A stretch of 12,680 bases of DNA from Puniceicoccales bacterium (GTDB lineage: Bacteria > Verrucomicrobiota > Verrucomicrobiia > Opitutales > JAIRLG01), in NCBI GenBank assembly GCA_031255915.1, contig JAIRRP010000059.1, positions 1 through 12,680 on the forward strand, read 5' to 3'. Position numbers and translations under genes: made by a program. Within the stretch, counting starts at the first letter, position 1, and each line of letters opens with the position of its first letter. The notes under the pieces are model-generated. The model was not told the origin of the DNA, did no database searches, and was given only the letters and a program-made list of their open reading frames with translations. This document shows, piece by piece, positions 1 to 7,506 of this stretch.

Positions 1-2
1 CT

Positions 3-80
3 CTCGACAGTAGGCTGGAGTACAGAGTCATTACCAAAAACGCGAGCACATCCTCCCCCTTCGGAGAGCTCCCCCCGTAA
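3..80 (+). CDS. Possible C-terminal tail of an unrecognised plus-strand gene (partial)
   Basis: The third plus-strand frame is open from the window edge and ends at TAA 78-80. It encodes about 25 residues ending in SPFGELPP. I do not recognise the product, and an open stretch this short can occur by chance. If real, the gene converges on the GspE/PilB-like gene (stop at 226), with cloverleaf element 1 between the two 3' ends. The other two plus frames and the minus strand show nothing better here. Low confidence. Confidence 0.2.
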   Translation, partial: LDSRLEYRVITKNASTSSPFGELPP

Positions 81-103
81 GCACCGTCTCCGTCCAACGG
101 GCG

Positions 104-211
104 GGTTTGCCGCCTTTGAGCCCTTCGGGCTCATGCCCGCTACGCGGGCCGCGGTAAGAAAAAATGAAAGCTCCCGCTTTGCATTTTTCCTTACCGCAAA
201 GGCGGCAAACC
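104..211 (+). repeat. Cloverleaf intergenic element 1 (forward orientation)
   Basis: A 108-bp element folds into an outer stem (104-117 with 198-211) enclosing three hairpins. Hairpin A is 118-132 (GAGCCC TTC GGGCTC). Hairpin B is 135-149 (GCCCGC TAC GCGGGC). Hairpin C, 151-197, is long, with arms running from GCGGTAAG to CTTACCGC, an A-run/T-run middle and a TCCC loop closed by AAAGC/GCTTT. Related copies lie at 1665, 7387, 8363 and 11967. It ends 14 bp from the stop of the ATPase gene. It encodes no plausible protein; open frames crossing it are by-products of its composition. Confidence 0.9.
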
Positions 212-225
212 GAATCCTCCCTACC

Positions 226-1515
226 TCACGCATAGCATCCCAGTTCCACCATAATATTCTTTACCTGCAAGACATCACTATTTCCCTTAAGATAATGCCG
301 AATGGCGGATTCCCGCATCGGCTTCAGCCCATCCCGAGCAAACCTTTCGCGTAAAACATCTTCACCAGCATAGCGATGAATGAGCTCCCTCCAATCGGCA
401 TCGATGGGTAAAATTTCATAAGCAGCCATACGTCCCCTATAACCCGTATACAGACAATGCGGGCATCCCACTGCCCTGTAGGTGGTCACAGCAGCTTGAA
501 TACTCTCCACATAACCCGATCGACGTAAAAAATCTTCATGACATGGAACTCTCTGAGCACACTCCTGACATAATTTCTGGACCAAGCGCTGGGACAAAAT
601 TCCACGCAATGTAGCGGCGATGAGATAAGCGGGGATACCCAAATCCACCAAACGCGTCACGGCATTAATCGTATCCCTCGCATGTATCGTCGACAAAACC
701 AAATGCCCCGTTAGAGCGGCACGCACAGCCATCTCCGCCGTCTCTTTATCCCGAATTTCCCCCACAAAGATGACATTGGGCGCCTGCCGCAACATGGCCC
801 TCAACACACGGGCAAACGTCATGCCAATCGCCTCATTAACCGCCACCTGATTCACGCCATGGATCTGGTATTCCACAGGATCTTCGACCGTTAATACCTT
901 TCTTTCCGGTGAAGAAATACTCTGAATCATTGAATACAACGTCGTCGACTTTCCGGAACCGGTGGGCCCTGCCACCAAAACCATCCCATTGGAAGCATTC
1001 ATCAGCCGATCGATCTCCATGGCCTGTTTCCCTGAAGCACCTAAAGACAAAAGATCGATGGTCTTGTCGCCGTGATCGAGAATGCGCAACACGACGCTTT
1101 CTCCCCAGTAACTGGGAAGAATCGAAACGCGAAAATCGAAGGATTGATCTCCATTTTCGAATGCAAAACGACCATCTTGAGGTATGCGTCGTTCATCTAA
1201 ACGCAGACGAGCGAGCAACTTAATACAAGCCACTAGGCCATCGTGAAGATTCGTAGGGACATCCGTAATTTTTTTTAGAACACCATCGATGCGGTAGCGC
1301 ACGACAAGCGATTCACGAAAACACTCGAAGTGAATATCGGAGGCCCTCATGGCAATGGCTCGTCGTAACCAATAATCCAAAAATGCCTCCGGAGTAGAAT
1401 AGATAATTTCCTGACGAGGGCCCTTGCTCCGCATGCTTTCACGGGGTAAAACAGGCAATTCGTACACCACCCGCTTTTCAGAGAAAAGTTCAAGCAATTC
1501 CTGCCATATCCCCAT
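226..1515 (-). CDS. GspE/PilB-family secretion or pilus-assembly ATPase, lacking the usual N-terminal domain
   Basis: Cytoplasmic hexameric ATPase that drives pilin or pseudopilin assembly in type IV pilus / type II secretion machines. The 429-residue product has ASDIH at 58-62, the Walker A motif GPTGSGKST (183-191), an Asp box VEDPVEY (about 210-216), the Walker B region VIFVGEIRD (248-256) and a His box GHLVLSTIHA (270-279). A zinc-type cysteine set (C316, C319, C351, C354) separates GspE/PilB from PilT, which lacks it. Family members usually have about 550 or more residues, with an N-terminal MshEN/T2SSE_N domain; here only about 40 residues precede the core. The ATG start at 1515 fits a promoter just upstream (1530-1558), so the short form looks genuine. 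No other pilus gene is adjacent; the likely partners are at 8498-11894. Whether it is PilB-like or GspE-like cannot be settled from this sequence alone. Confidence 0.93.
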   Translation of the reverse strand: MGIWQELLELFSEKRVVYELPVLPRESMRSKGPRQEIIYSTPEAFLDYWLRRAIAMRASDIHFECFRESLVVRYRIDGVLKKITDVPTNLHDGLVACIKLLARLRLDERRIPQDGRFAFENGDQSFDFRVSILPSYWGESVVLRILDHGDKTIDLLSLGASGKQAMEIDRLMNASNGMVLVAGPTGSGKSTTLYSMIQSISSPERKVLTVEDPVEYQIHGVNQVAVNEAIGMTFARVLRAMLRQAPNVIFVGEIRDKETAEMAVRAALTGHLVLSTIHARDTINAVTRLVDLGIPAYLIAATLRGILSQRLVQKLCQECAQRVPCHEDFLRRSGYVESIQAAVTTYRAVGCPHCLYTGYRGRMAAYEILPIDADWRELIHRYAGEDVLRERFARDGLKPMRESAIRHYLKGNSDVLQVKNIMVELGCYA

Positions 1516-1529
1516 AACCTACATCTTCT

Positions 1530-1558
1530 AATATAAGTTCATCCTACTGGTCTGGCAA
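1530..1558 (-). promoter_or_regulatory. Candidate sigma70-type promoter of the GspE/PilB-like gene
   Basis: On the minus strand TTGCCA (1553-1558) lies 17 bp from TATATT (1530-1535), close to the -35/-10 consensus with ideal spacing. Transcription would begin near 1523, leaving only about 8 nt before the ATG at 1515, with no proper Shine-Dalgarno. It implies that the ATPase is transcribed separately from mcsA-mcsB upstream. Confidence 0.5.
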
Positions 1559-1664
1559 TCCACATCAAGGGCGATTATCTTCCGGTATCCATTGAAAATT
1601 GAAGGATTTCAGGCTTCTCCCAGGGTGAAAATGCATTGCTCTGTCCTTTGAGGTTCTGTTGCCC

Positions 1665-1764
1665 GCCGCCTTTGCGGTAAGGAAAAAATGCAAAGCGGGA
1701 GCTTTCATTTTTTCTTACCGCAGCCCGCACAGCGGGCAGGAGCCCTCTGGGCTCCAAAGGCGGC
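1665..1764 (-). repeat. Cloverleaf intergenic element 2 (reverse orientation)
   Basis: A 100-bp member of the same family as element 1, in reverse. The outer stem is GCCGCCTTTG (1665-1674) with CAAAGGCGGC (1755-1764). The long hairpin C comes first (1674-1721, GGGA loop on this strand). Hairpin B is 1723-1737 (GCCCGC ACA GCGGGC). Hairpin A is 1739-1755 (GGAGCCC TCT GGGCTCC). The loops of A and B differ from element 1 while their stems stay perfectly paired. Confidence 0.9.
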
Positions 1765-1879
1765 CGAATTCACCGACCCCATCGCCAATTCCATTCGAAC
1801 TGTGCCCAAGGGCATTTCCTCCCAAAGTCTTTATCCATTTGTCCGAAAGAAAAATTTCCGACCTATATCTCGGAGAAAT

Positions 1880-2953
1880 TCAGCTGAAAATTGGGCAATT
1901 TTCCACCGTCACGAATTGCTTGATATACCGGGCACGCTCAGCATCCTCCTGTTCGGACTGAAAATTCTCTGTTTCTGCCCATAGCCACAACGTCCCTCTT
2001 AGCAAATGACGAGCATGATGATCGATGATCGCCCGCAACTTCTCAGGACACCATCCGATATCCACACCTAATCTTAGACTGGAAAGGCAATAGAGCGCTT
2101 CTGAAGCCGGGAGTAATTGGCACGAGAACAAAGTACCCCATGCACGGCTCACACGATCCCAAATTTTTAATTTCTGTTTTTCCAAAAGCTGATTCCGCAC
2201 ATCCCGTTCCTTAGCTGCGATGAGAAGGATAGCTTCCCTCAAAACAATCAGCGCCTCCTTAGGCAAAGTTTTGGACGATCTATCGTAAAAAATTTTTACG
2301 ACAGGGACAAATTCTAAAGAGACAAATCGATACTCCGAACACCATTTTAGGCCCAGAGGTTGTAACGCCCCAACCACCTCATCATAACATCCGCTTTCCA
2401 TAATGGCCGGGATATGCAGCGTGACAGAAATGCATAAACCACTACCCCATTCGCCCAAATCGGAAGCCAGATACCCAAAAACAGGAGAAAAAGCATACTT
2501 TAGATTCGTGAAGGACGATTCCCATCGAGATACCTGTTTCCATAACCTTTCTAGACACAAGCCTTCCCAAAACAAATTCCAGCAGATATGATGGTTGCCG
2601 CAAAGCCATACACTGGCAGAGCCATCATCCACCAAGAGTAAATGGCTCCCATCATAGGAAGCAGTATCTAGAACGGAAATATGGCCCCATTCCTGTAATG
2701 CCATCCGTTCTTCTTCCACTAAAGTATCGAGCTTCCAGCATAAACTTCTACGAAAAGCTGAAGTTCTCCGCATGCGTGCCATGATCTTCTCGCTTATCTC
2801 TTTACGCTCCATTGGGCCTAGGCGTTCTGGGAAAGGAATATCCTGTAGATTTCTCGATAGGTGAAGTGCTGAACGCAACACAACCGAATCGCCACCAGAA
2901 AACCCTTCTTTCCGGAACTGTCGCTTCGACCAATAATCCCTAAGAGAGCTCAC
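1880..2953 (-). CDS. mcsB: McsB-like ATP:guanido phosphotransferase homologue, predicted catalytically inactive
   Basis: McsB normally phosphorylates arginines on proteins and hands them to ClpC-ClpP. The 357-residue product aligns with Bacillus McsB along its length: the N-terminal LxLSRNL region (30-36), YAF...GYL (153-162), GSGL (170-173), LHIPA (179-183), and DRVSRAWGTLFSC (266-278) followed by SSLRLGVDIG (291-300). The catalytic set is gone. The SSRxRLARN arginines become Ala29 and His31; NEEDHIR reads CGNHHIC (118-124), losing the acidic residues and the ATP-binding arginine; the active-site cysteine of CPTNxGTG is Asp165; the following arginine is Cys174; and the RDxxRA phosphoarginine motif appears as EDAERA (336-341). 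The frame is intact. The GTG start overlaps the mcsA stop (GTGA), so the two are translationally coupled. Homology is clear; loss of activity is inferred from my own alignment against recalled family motifs. Confidence 0.85.
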   Translation of the reverse strand: MSSLRDYWSKRQFRKEGFSGGDSVVLRSALHLSRNLQDIPFPERLGPMERKEISEKIMARMRRTSAFRRSLCWKLDTLVEEERMALQEWGHISVLDTASYDGSHLLLVDDGSASVWLCGNHHICWNLFWEGLCLERLWKQVSRWESSFTNLKYAFSPVFGYLASDLGEWGSGLCISVTLHIPAIMESGCYDEVVGALQPLGLKWCSEYRFVSLEFVPVVKIFYDRSSKTLPKEALIVLREAILLIAAKERDVRNQLLEKQKLKIWDRVSRAWGTLFSCQLLPASEALYCLSSLRLGVDIGWCPEKLRAIIDHHARHLLRGTLWLWAETENFQSEQEDAERARYIKQFVTVENCPIFS

Positions 2954-3468
2954 GGATTCTTTTGCTCCAATTGACGAATACGGTCCCGTAGTATAGCTGC
3001 GGCCTCAAACTGTTCTCTATAAACTGCCCGCTTTAACTGCGATTTCAAGAGAGATAACATATCATAATCCCAGGAAGTTTCTCCAGAAATAGTCAAATTA
3101 AAGATATAATCACGGCTTTGTGTAGCCATTTCCCGAGAAAGTTCGCCAGCACCATGAGAACTCTTACGGCAACGCTCCAACATCGGCTGTAATGATGACA
3201 ATTCCTCTAGACAACGGCCACAACCCACATGTCCCACATTTAAGACTTCCCTCCAAATCATCCCACAGCACGAACAATTCTCCGTAAAAATGCTCCCTGA
3301 AGCAGGGGACAATTCAAAGAGCTTCACAAAATCATCCGCTGTAGAGAGATCGTACGGTTGCAGACAATCAGCGCATATGTCCATATGCATAATCGCTTCG
3401 TAACCGGTGCGCACCAAACGCAGTTGCGCCGGACCTCCACAAAGATGACACTTTCTAAGTTCTCCCAC
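2950..3468 (-). CDS. mcsA: McsA-like zinc-binding UVR-domain protein
   Basis: McsA is the small zinc protein that activates McsB in the CtsR/ClpC protein-quality system. This 172-residue product has four CxxC pairs (C7/C10, C32/C35, C65/C68, C83/C86), the number expected for McsA, and a C-terminal UVR motif at about 137-168 (LKSQLKRAVYREQFEAAAIL...LRDRIRQLE pattern). All zinc ligands are present, in contrast to the degraded McsB encoded next to it with a 4-bp overlap. The start is GTG at 3468, 36 bp after the amidase stop. No good Shine-Dalgarno is visible, so readthrough from the amidase is likely. No ctsR or clpC is visible nearby. Confidence 0.85.
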   Translation of the reverse strand: MGELRKCHLCGGPAQLRLVRTGYEAIMHMDICADCLQPYDLSTADDFVKLFELSPASGSIFTENCSCCGMIWREVLNVGHVGCGRCLEELSSLQPMLERCRKSSHGAGELSREMATQSRDYIFNLTISGETSWDYDMLSLLKSQLKRAVYREQFEAAAILRDRIRQLEQKNP

Positions 3469-3504
3469 AATGACACGCGGTACTAAATAAAAACCTTTTT
3501 AGGG

Positions 3505-4491
3505 TCAATGTCGGATACGTTTTAAATTAGCCTCATACCTTTGAATACCATCCGCAACGGCGTCAGCAAACTTTTTGCGATTGCTTGGGTCTACATAATA
3601 AGAAAAATCCCTCCCATTCGTCATAAAGCCAACTTCGATCAGTATTGAAGAGCAAAGACTTCCTGTCCTTCTTAAAACGTAAAAGTTGCCCAATTTAATC
3701 CCTCGAAAATCGGAGGACAGCTTTTTTATATTGGAGCTGATATCATATGCCAATATAATATTCCATGGGCTGAATATACCCGTAAAGGGCACGAAAATCT
3801 CGCAGCCACTAGCATTGCTGTTTTTGCACGCATTGAAATGGATACTGACAAAGATATTCGCCTTCACTTCTCTCGCCTTTTCCACACGATGAAGTAAAGA
3901 GACGTACCTGTCTTGATCTCTGGTTAAAACAACGCGATAATTAAGTTGCTCCAGCCTCTCCTTTACATGTTTAACGACATCTAACGTCCAAACCTTTTCG
4001 CTTATCCCTCGAGCGGAAGTACCTGCATCATTTCCTCCATGTCCGGCATCTAACACGATGGTCTTCAAGGAAGGGATTGCCGATGCGATCCGCTGGGGAT
4101 GAAGAAGTGGTTCGATTTTAGAAACGAAGTCGTTCTTAGTGATATAAAGTTGCTGCTTCTCCCAAAAAAAAGGAGCGTTGAGGAATATTTTACAGCCATT
4201 ATAAAGGAAATAGGTACCATCTTGTGTAAAATCAACGACCGCCGGTCCCATGCATATCTTTAAACTTCTGGCATCGGGTGAAGAAAAATTAGCGCCCAAA
4301 GGGGCTAGTACGGACTTTAGGGCGATATACTCCTGCCCGCCTCTCTGAATACTAGGTAGCTTATGAGGAATCGTTCTTTGAACATTACGGTTCTGTTTCC
4401 ATGCCCATTTTACACCCATCGCCGTAGACGCGGCTGTACACCCGATGCAAAAAAAAACAACCAATGGCAGACAAGGCCTAAATTTTCTCAT
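3505..4491 (-). CDS. Secreted N-acetylmuramoyl-L-alanine amidase (Amidase_3)
   Basis: Zinc hydrolase that cleaves the bond between N-acetylmuramic acid and L-alanine in peptidoglycan, acting in the periplasm. Residues 1-25 look like a signal peptide (MRKF, then a hydrophobic run). Cys18 is not preceded by a good lipobox, so a lipoprotein is unlikely. Residues about 42-130 resemble a copper-amine-oxidase-N-type stalk domain (EYIALKSVLAPLG, CKIFLNAPFF). The catalytic domain (about 142-322) shows LDAGHGGNDAGT with His151, Glu165, VSIHFNA with His218 and ILIEVGF with Glu286, the complete zinc-ligand and catalytic set. It follows infC by 29 bp and precedes mcsA by 36 bp, so co-transcription is likely. 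The ATG at 4491 has AGGA directly against it, an unusually tight spacing. Confidence 0.93.
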   Translation of the reverse strand: MRKFRPCLPLVVFFCIGCTAASTAMGVKWAWKQNRNVQRTIPHKLPSIQRGGQEYIALKSVLAPLGANFSSPDARSLKICMGPAVVDFTQDGTYFLYNGCKIFLNAPFFWEKQQLYITKNDFVSKIEPLLHPQRIASAIPSLKTIVLDAGHGGNDAGTSARGISEKVWTLDVVKHVKERLEQLNYRVVLTRDQDRYVSLLHRVEKAREVKANIFVSIHFNACKNSNASGCEIFVPFTGIFSPWNIILAYDISSNIKKLSSDFRGIKLGNFYVLRRTGSLCSSILIEVGFMTNGRDFSYYVDPSNRKKFADAVADGIQRYEANLKRIRH

Positions 4492-4520
4492 TCCTACCGC
4501 TACTTTTATTGGAACCGACC

Positions 4521-5159
4521 TTAAGGACTAGGGGAAATGATTGATTCCGAACCATCCGGATTAGGTGCATTTTTTTGGCTCTGTTTATGTTTATTTGCAT
4601 GGGCTTTGGGAGAGAATAAAACGATAATATCACGGCCCGCCATTCGCGGTTCTCCATCAGTTGTTCCATAATCCGCAAGACTTTCTATTACCCGACGAAT
4701 GATATCCATTCCGAATGCCTTGCGTTCCATCTCCCTTGCTCGGAGCGATAGCACTACTTTCAATTTATCCCCATCTTGTAGAAAGCCCATACCATGCCTT
4801 ACCTTTGTCTCATAGTCATGCGCCTCGATATTGAGACGGAATTTCACTTCCTTCAGCTTGGCAGATGTGTCCTTCTGATTTTTCTGTTTTTTTCCTTCTT
4901 TATACTGGTGTTTCCCAAAATCTGTAATTTTGCATACAGGAGGATGAGCTGCCGCACTGATTTCGACCAAATCTAAGCCACAGTCCTTTGCTAGACGCAG
5001 GGCCTCGCCGATTGGCAAAATGCCCAGCTGTTTTCCTTCTGGATCGATAACCCTCACTTTTTCAGCACGGATGCGATCATTCTTCCGAACTACATCAGAT
5101 CGCCCCTGCGGACGTTTACCGTACGAAGGTCTGGGTCTAAAAGGTACATTACCGGCCAT
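4521..5159 (-). CDS. infC: Translation initiation factor IF-3
   Basis: IF-3 binds the 30S subunit, prevents premature 50S joining and checks the start codon. The N-domain (about 25-92) shows the family signatures VIDPEGKQLGILPIGEAL and GLDLVEISAAAHPPVCKITD. After a lysine-rich linker (about 93-103), the C-domain (about 104-185) begins KEVKFRLNIEAHDYETK and includes LQDGDKLKV. It has a leading extension of about 24 residues and a polar tail of about 27 residues, making 212 residues against a usual 170-180. The start is ATG at 5159. An in-frame TGA lies three codons upstream, so a longer form is excluded, and the rare AUU/AUC start known for infC in other bacteria is not used at this position. 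rpmI and rplT, its common partners, do not follow; rpsA precedes it. Confidence 0.96.
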   Translation of the reverse strand: MAGNVPFRPRPSYGKRPQGRSDVVRKNDRIRAEKVRVIDPEGKQLGILPIGEALRLAKDCGLDLVEISAAAHPPVCKITDFGKHQYKEGKKQKNQKDTSAKLKEVKFRLNIEAHDYETKVRHGMGFLQDGDKLKVVLSLRAREMERKAFGMDIIRRVIESLADYGTTDGEPRMAGRDIIVLFSPKAHANKHKQSQKNAPNPDGSESIISPSP

Positions 5160-5185
5160 GTAAAATCAAAAAGCTTTAAACTCTG

Positions 5186-5215
5186 TCATTAAAAAAAGAC
5201 CATGAAGATTGACAA
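5186..5215 (-). promoter_or_regulatory. Weak candidate promoter upstream of infC
   Basis: On the minus strand TTGTCA (5210-5215) is 18 bp from TAATGA (5186-5191), which would start transcription about 20 nt before the infC ATG. The 121-bp rpsA-infC gap is otherwise AT-rich. A small AGGATT/AATCCT inverted repeat follows the rpsA stop but has no T-run on the minus strand, so no convincing terminator separates the two genes. Confidence 0.3.
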
Positions 5216-5280
5216 TAATTTTGTCATCTGGCCTAAAAATAAGAAGATGCCAAAGGATTTTTGCCAATCCTAATTTTTTA

Positions 5281-6975
5281 TCATTCCTGGTCATTTGCCT
5301 GCGAAGAAGACGCATTTGCCTTCTCAAACTGATTGAAAATATCACTCAAACTATTCATCTCCTGGTCACTGTGGAGTTTACTCGACGTCCGTACTTCCGC
5401 CTCAAGCTCATCGGCATCGTAATTCGCCGCTTTCATCGACAGACCAATCCGACGCTCCTCATGCTCGACCCTAATCACGCGAGCCGTTATTTCTTCGCCT
5501 AATTTTACAACACTCCCGACTTTTTCGACACGCCCTTCTCCAATTTGGCTGATGTGTACAAGGCCATCGATACCATCTTCAAGCTCTATAAATGCCCCAT
5601 AAGAGGTCACTTTGCGAACCGTACCCTTCACTAACTTTCCGATAGGAAAGCGCATTTCTATTTGCTCCCAAGGATCTGTTTTCAATTGCTTGATACCCAA
5701 ACTGATGCGCTGTTGCTCCGTATCAACATCCAGAACAACGGCATCTATTTTTTCTCCCTTTTTCAAAACTTCCGAAGGCGAAACCACATGTTTTGTCCAG
5801 CTGATATCCGAAACATGGATCATGCCATCGATGCCTTCCTCGAGCTCAACAAACGCTCCATAAGCCGTCACATTACGTATAATTCCATGGACATGAGCAC
5901 CCACTGGATAATTATGGCGTACCATGGCCCATGGATTTTCCTCCAATTGGCGTAGGCTAAGTGATACTTTCTGGTTCTCCTTATCGATTCCCAAAACAGC
6001 TGCCTCTATCTCTTCTCCCACCTTAAGGACTTCCGTGGGCTTTACAATACGCTTTGTCCACGACATTTCCGTCACGTGAATCAGGCCTTCCACACCCTCT
6101 TCAAGTTCGATAAAAGCACCATAATGGATCACGTTTACGACTTTACCCTTCACGCGACTCCCAATAGGATAGCGTTGAACAGCATCTTCCCATGGATTGG
6201 ATTTCGTCTGCTTAAGTCCCAAAGAGACGCGCCCACGATCCAGATCGATACCAATGACCATCACATCGATAGCTTCCCCCAAAGAAACTATTTCCGTCGG
6301 ATGAGATACGCGCTTCCATGACATATCCGTGATGTGTAGTAACCCATCGAGTCCATCGAGATCGACGAAAACGCCATAATCCATAATATTTTTCACAACA
6401 CCACGGCGCATATCCCCTACCTTAATCGTCGCCAAAAGGTTCTGGCGCTTGAGTTGACGTTCTTCTTCGATCAATTCACGACGCGAAACGACCACATTCC
6501 GCCGATCGCGATTTACTTTAACAATCTTAAAATCGTAAGTCTTTCCTATGTACTGATCTAGATCTCTCGGTGCTTGTATATCGATCTGAGAAACTGGTAA
6601 AAAGGCATCGACACCGATATTGACAATTAATCCTCCCTTGATCTTGCTCTTGATACGTCCTGTAATCACCGATCCCTCTTGACAATTTTCGATAATCAAT
6701 GTCCAATTCTTTTGCTGTTCCGCCTTATCAAAAGACAGGATCGGGATCCCATTCTTATCTTCGAGTTTTTCGAGAAAAACCTCTATTTCCTCACCAACAC
6801 TTATCGCATTAATATCGCCAAATTCACTCGATGGTATCAATCCTTCCGCCTTAAGACCGATGTCGACTTTTACGCAATGATCGCGAATTTCAGTTACGGT
6901 TCCCGGAATGATGGTTTCCTGCTTCAGAGTCTTTATCGGGTGTTGCGATAAAAGCTCTTCCATTATATTTGTCAT
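5281..6975 (-). CDS. rpsA: 30S ribosomal protein S1 (six S1 domains)
   Basis: S1 binds mRNA on the 30S subunit and helps start translation of weakly structured or SD-poor messages. Six S1/OB-fold repeats are visible at about 20-85, 100-167, 186-257, 272-344, 358-430 and 446-516. Domains 3-6 share the YGxF(I/V)(D/E)L pattern and a GLxHI/V-type strand (YGVFVDL, YGAFIEL, YGAFVEL, YGAFIEL), and domains 1 and 2 are more divergent, as in other six-domain S1 proteins. A charged, Ser/Asn-rich tail follows from about 520. The 564-residue length matches the family. The ATG at 6975 is supported by a clear Shine-Dalgarno, AAGGAG, about 9 nt upstream (around 6985-6990), the best ribosome site in the window. 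The leader contains no convincing promoter that I can see. infC lies 121 bp downstream. Confidence 0.97.
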   Translation of the reverse strand: MTNIMEELLSQHPIKTLKQETIIPGTVTEIRDHCVKVDIGLKAEGLIPSSEFGDINAISVGEEIEVFLEKLEDKNGIPILSFDKAEQQKNWTLIIENCQEGSVITGRIKSKIKGGLIVNIGVDAFLPVSQIDIQAPRDLDQYIGKTYDFKIVKVNRDRRNVVVSRRELIEEERQLKRQNLLATIKVGDMRRGVVKNIMDYGVFVDLDGLDGLLHITDMSWKRVSHPTEIVSLGEAIDVMVIGIDLDRGRVSLGLKQTKSNPWEDAVQRYPIGSRVKGKVVNVIHYGAFIELEEGVEGLIHVTEMSWTKRIVKPTEVLKVGEEIEAAVLGIDKENQKVSLSLRQLEENPWAMVRHNYPVGAHVHGIIRNVTAYGAFVELEEGIDGMIHVSDISWTKHVVSPSEVLKKGEKIDAVVLDVDTEQQRISLGIKQLKTDPWEQIEMRFPIGKLVKGTVRKVTSYGAFIELEDGIDGLVHISQIGEGRVEKVGSVVKLGEEITARVIRVEHEERRIGLSMKAANYDADELEAEVRTSSKLHSDQEMNSLSDIFNQFEKANASSSQANDQE

Positions 6976-7155
6976 GAACTAGATCTCCTTGCGGAGGGTT
7001 AAAGGTTATGGTGCTCCTCTTCATCACCTGCTACTTGTCGGTAACGAGGAAAGGCAACACGATGTGCATTTTTTACAAAAAACAAGCACTTAATACTACC
7101 ACTCGGTAGCAATTTTTGATCGGGTGGACCAACGCGTTCCCATTTCGTCGGCTAC

Positions 7156-7232
7156 GGAGCCCCGGGACGCTCGCTTTGCGAGCAAGCGGCTTCAGCCGCT
7201 TAAGCCCTCTTTGAGGGCTGTCCCGGGGCCCC
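7156..7232. repeat. Cloverleaf intergenic element 5 (second sequence type)
   Basis: A 77-bp element has an outer stem GCCCCGGGAC (7159-7168) with GTCCCGGGGC (7220-7229), extendable to 7156-7232 with one mismatch. Inside are three nearly contiguous hairpins: 7169-7183 (GCTCGC TTT GCGAGC), 7184-7201 (AAGCGGC TTCA GCCGCTT) and 7203-7219 (AGCCCTC TTT GAGGGCT). The plan of one outer stem plus three hairpins equals that of elements 1-4 and 6. The sequences differ, and the long A/T-rich hairpin C is missing. Confidence 0.85.
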
Positions 7233-7386
7233 ACAGAAACGCCCGAACGGACAGCTCCACCTACCGCGATTGCCCAAAGCAGCACAAATTCCAAATGACC
7301 CCCATCCATCCCTAACACCCAAACCCATATCTTCGACATCTCCAACGCCTATCTCGAATTCCTAAACGCTGCTCATCGTCCGGTAT

Positions 7387-7494
7387 GTTTATCGCCTTGG
7401 CTCCCTCCGGGAGCGCCAGCATAGCTGGCCACGACCAGTGAAAAATGCAAAGCTTCCCAGCTTTGCATTTTTCACTGTCGTCAAGGCGGTAAAC
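7387..7494 (+). repeat. Cloverleaf intergenic element 6 (divergent member of family 1, forward)
   Basis: The outer stem is 7387-7399 (GTTTATCGCCTTG) with 7482-7494 (CAAGGCGGTAAAC), fully paired with one G-T wobble. Hairpin A is 7400-7414 (GCTCCC TCC GGGAGC). Hairpin B is 7415-7429 (GCCAGC ATA GCTGGC). Hairpin C is 7431-7481, with a long AGTGAAAAATGCAAAGCT arm and the invariant TCCC loop. Relative to elements 1-4, each stem carries paired changes. It ends 12 bp from the thyX stop codon. Confidence 0.88.
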
Positions 7495-7506
7495 CTCCAG
7501 AGTCAC

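Larger units (their letters stand above)
1516..1879. other. 364-bp intergenic region between mcsB and the ATPase gene
   Basis: This gap holds the promoter candidate at 1530-1558 and cloverleaf element 2 at 1665-1764. Between the element and the mcsB stop there is one small perfect palindrome (TGCCC AA GGGCA, 1803-1814) but no T-tailed terminator on the minus strand. I find no convincing gene; open frames here run through the repeat. Confidence 0.7.
6976..7506. other. 531-bp rpsA-thyX intergenic region with two cloverleaf elements
   Basis: This is the longest gap in the window. It holds elements 5 (7156-7232) and 6 (7387-7494), the Shine-Dalgarno of rpsA at its left end, and a 5-bp-stem hairpin (CTACC ACTC GGTAG, 7096-7109) in the rpsA leader. 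The stretch 7233-7386 between the elements shows no structure or gene I can support. The rpsA promoter should lie here or be supplied from thyX; I could not pick a convincing one. Confidence 0.65.

Noticed and set aside
104..211. The cloverleaf fold as a tRNA gene.
   Set aside because: It is too long, its stems have the wrong sizes, it lacks the T-loop, anticodon loop and other conserved bases, and the same structure is repeated in both orientations.
1665..1764. The element's long hairpin C as an intrinsic terminator.
   Set aside because: The T-run is inside the paired arm rather than following a stem, and copies occur in both orientations, including between divergent genes.
7096..7109. A CTACC/GGTAG hairpin in the rpsA leader as an S1 autoregulatory element or terminator.
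   Set aside because: The stem is only 5 bp. On the minus strand it is not followed directly by a T-run, and without homologous leaders the role is guesswork.
7073..7345. A 90-codon minus-strand frame with a hydrophobic N-terminal stretch between elements 5 and 6.
   Set aside because: It starts at TTG (or an ATG at 7339 with GGAG jammed against it), runs straight through element 5 and resembles no family. Its length is explained by the stop-poor repeat.
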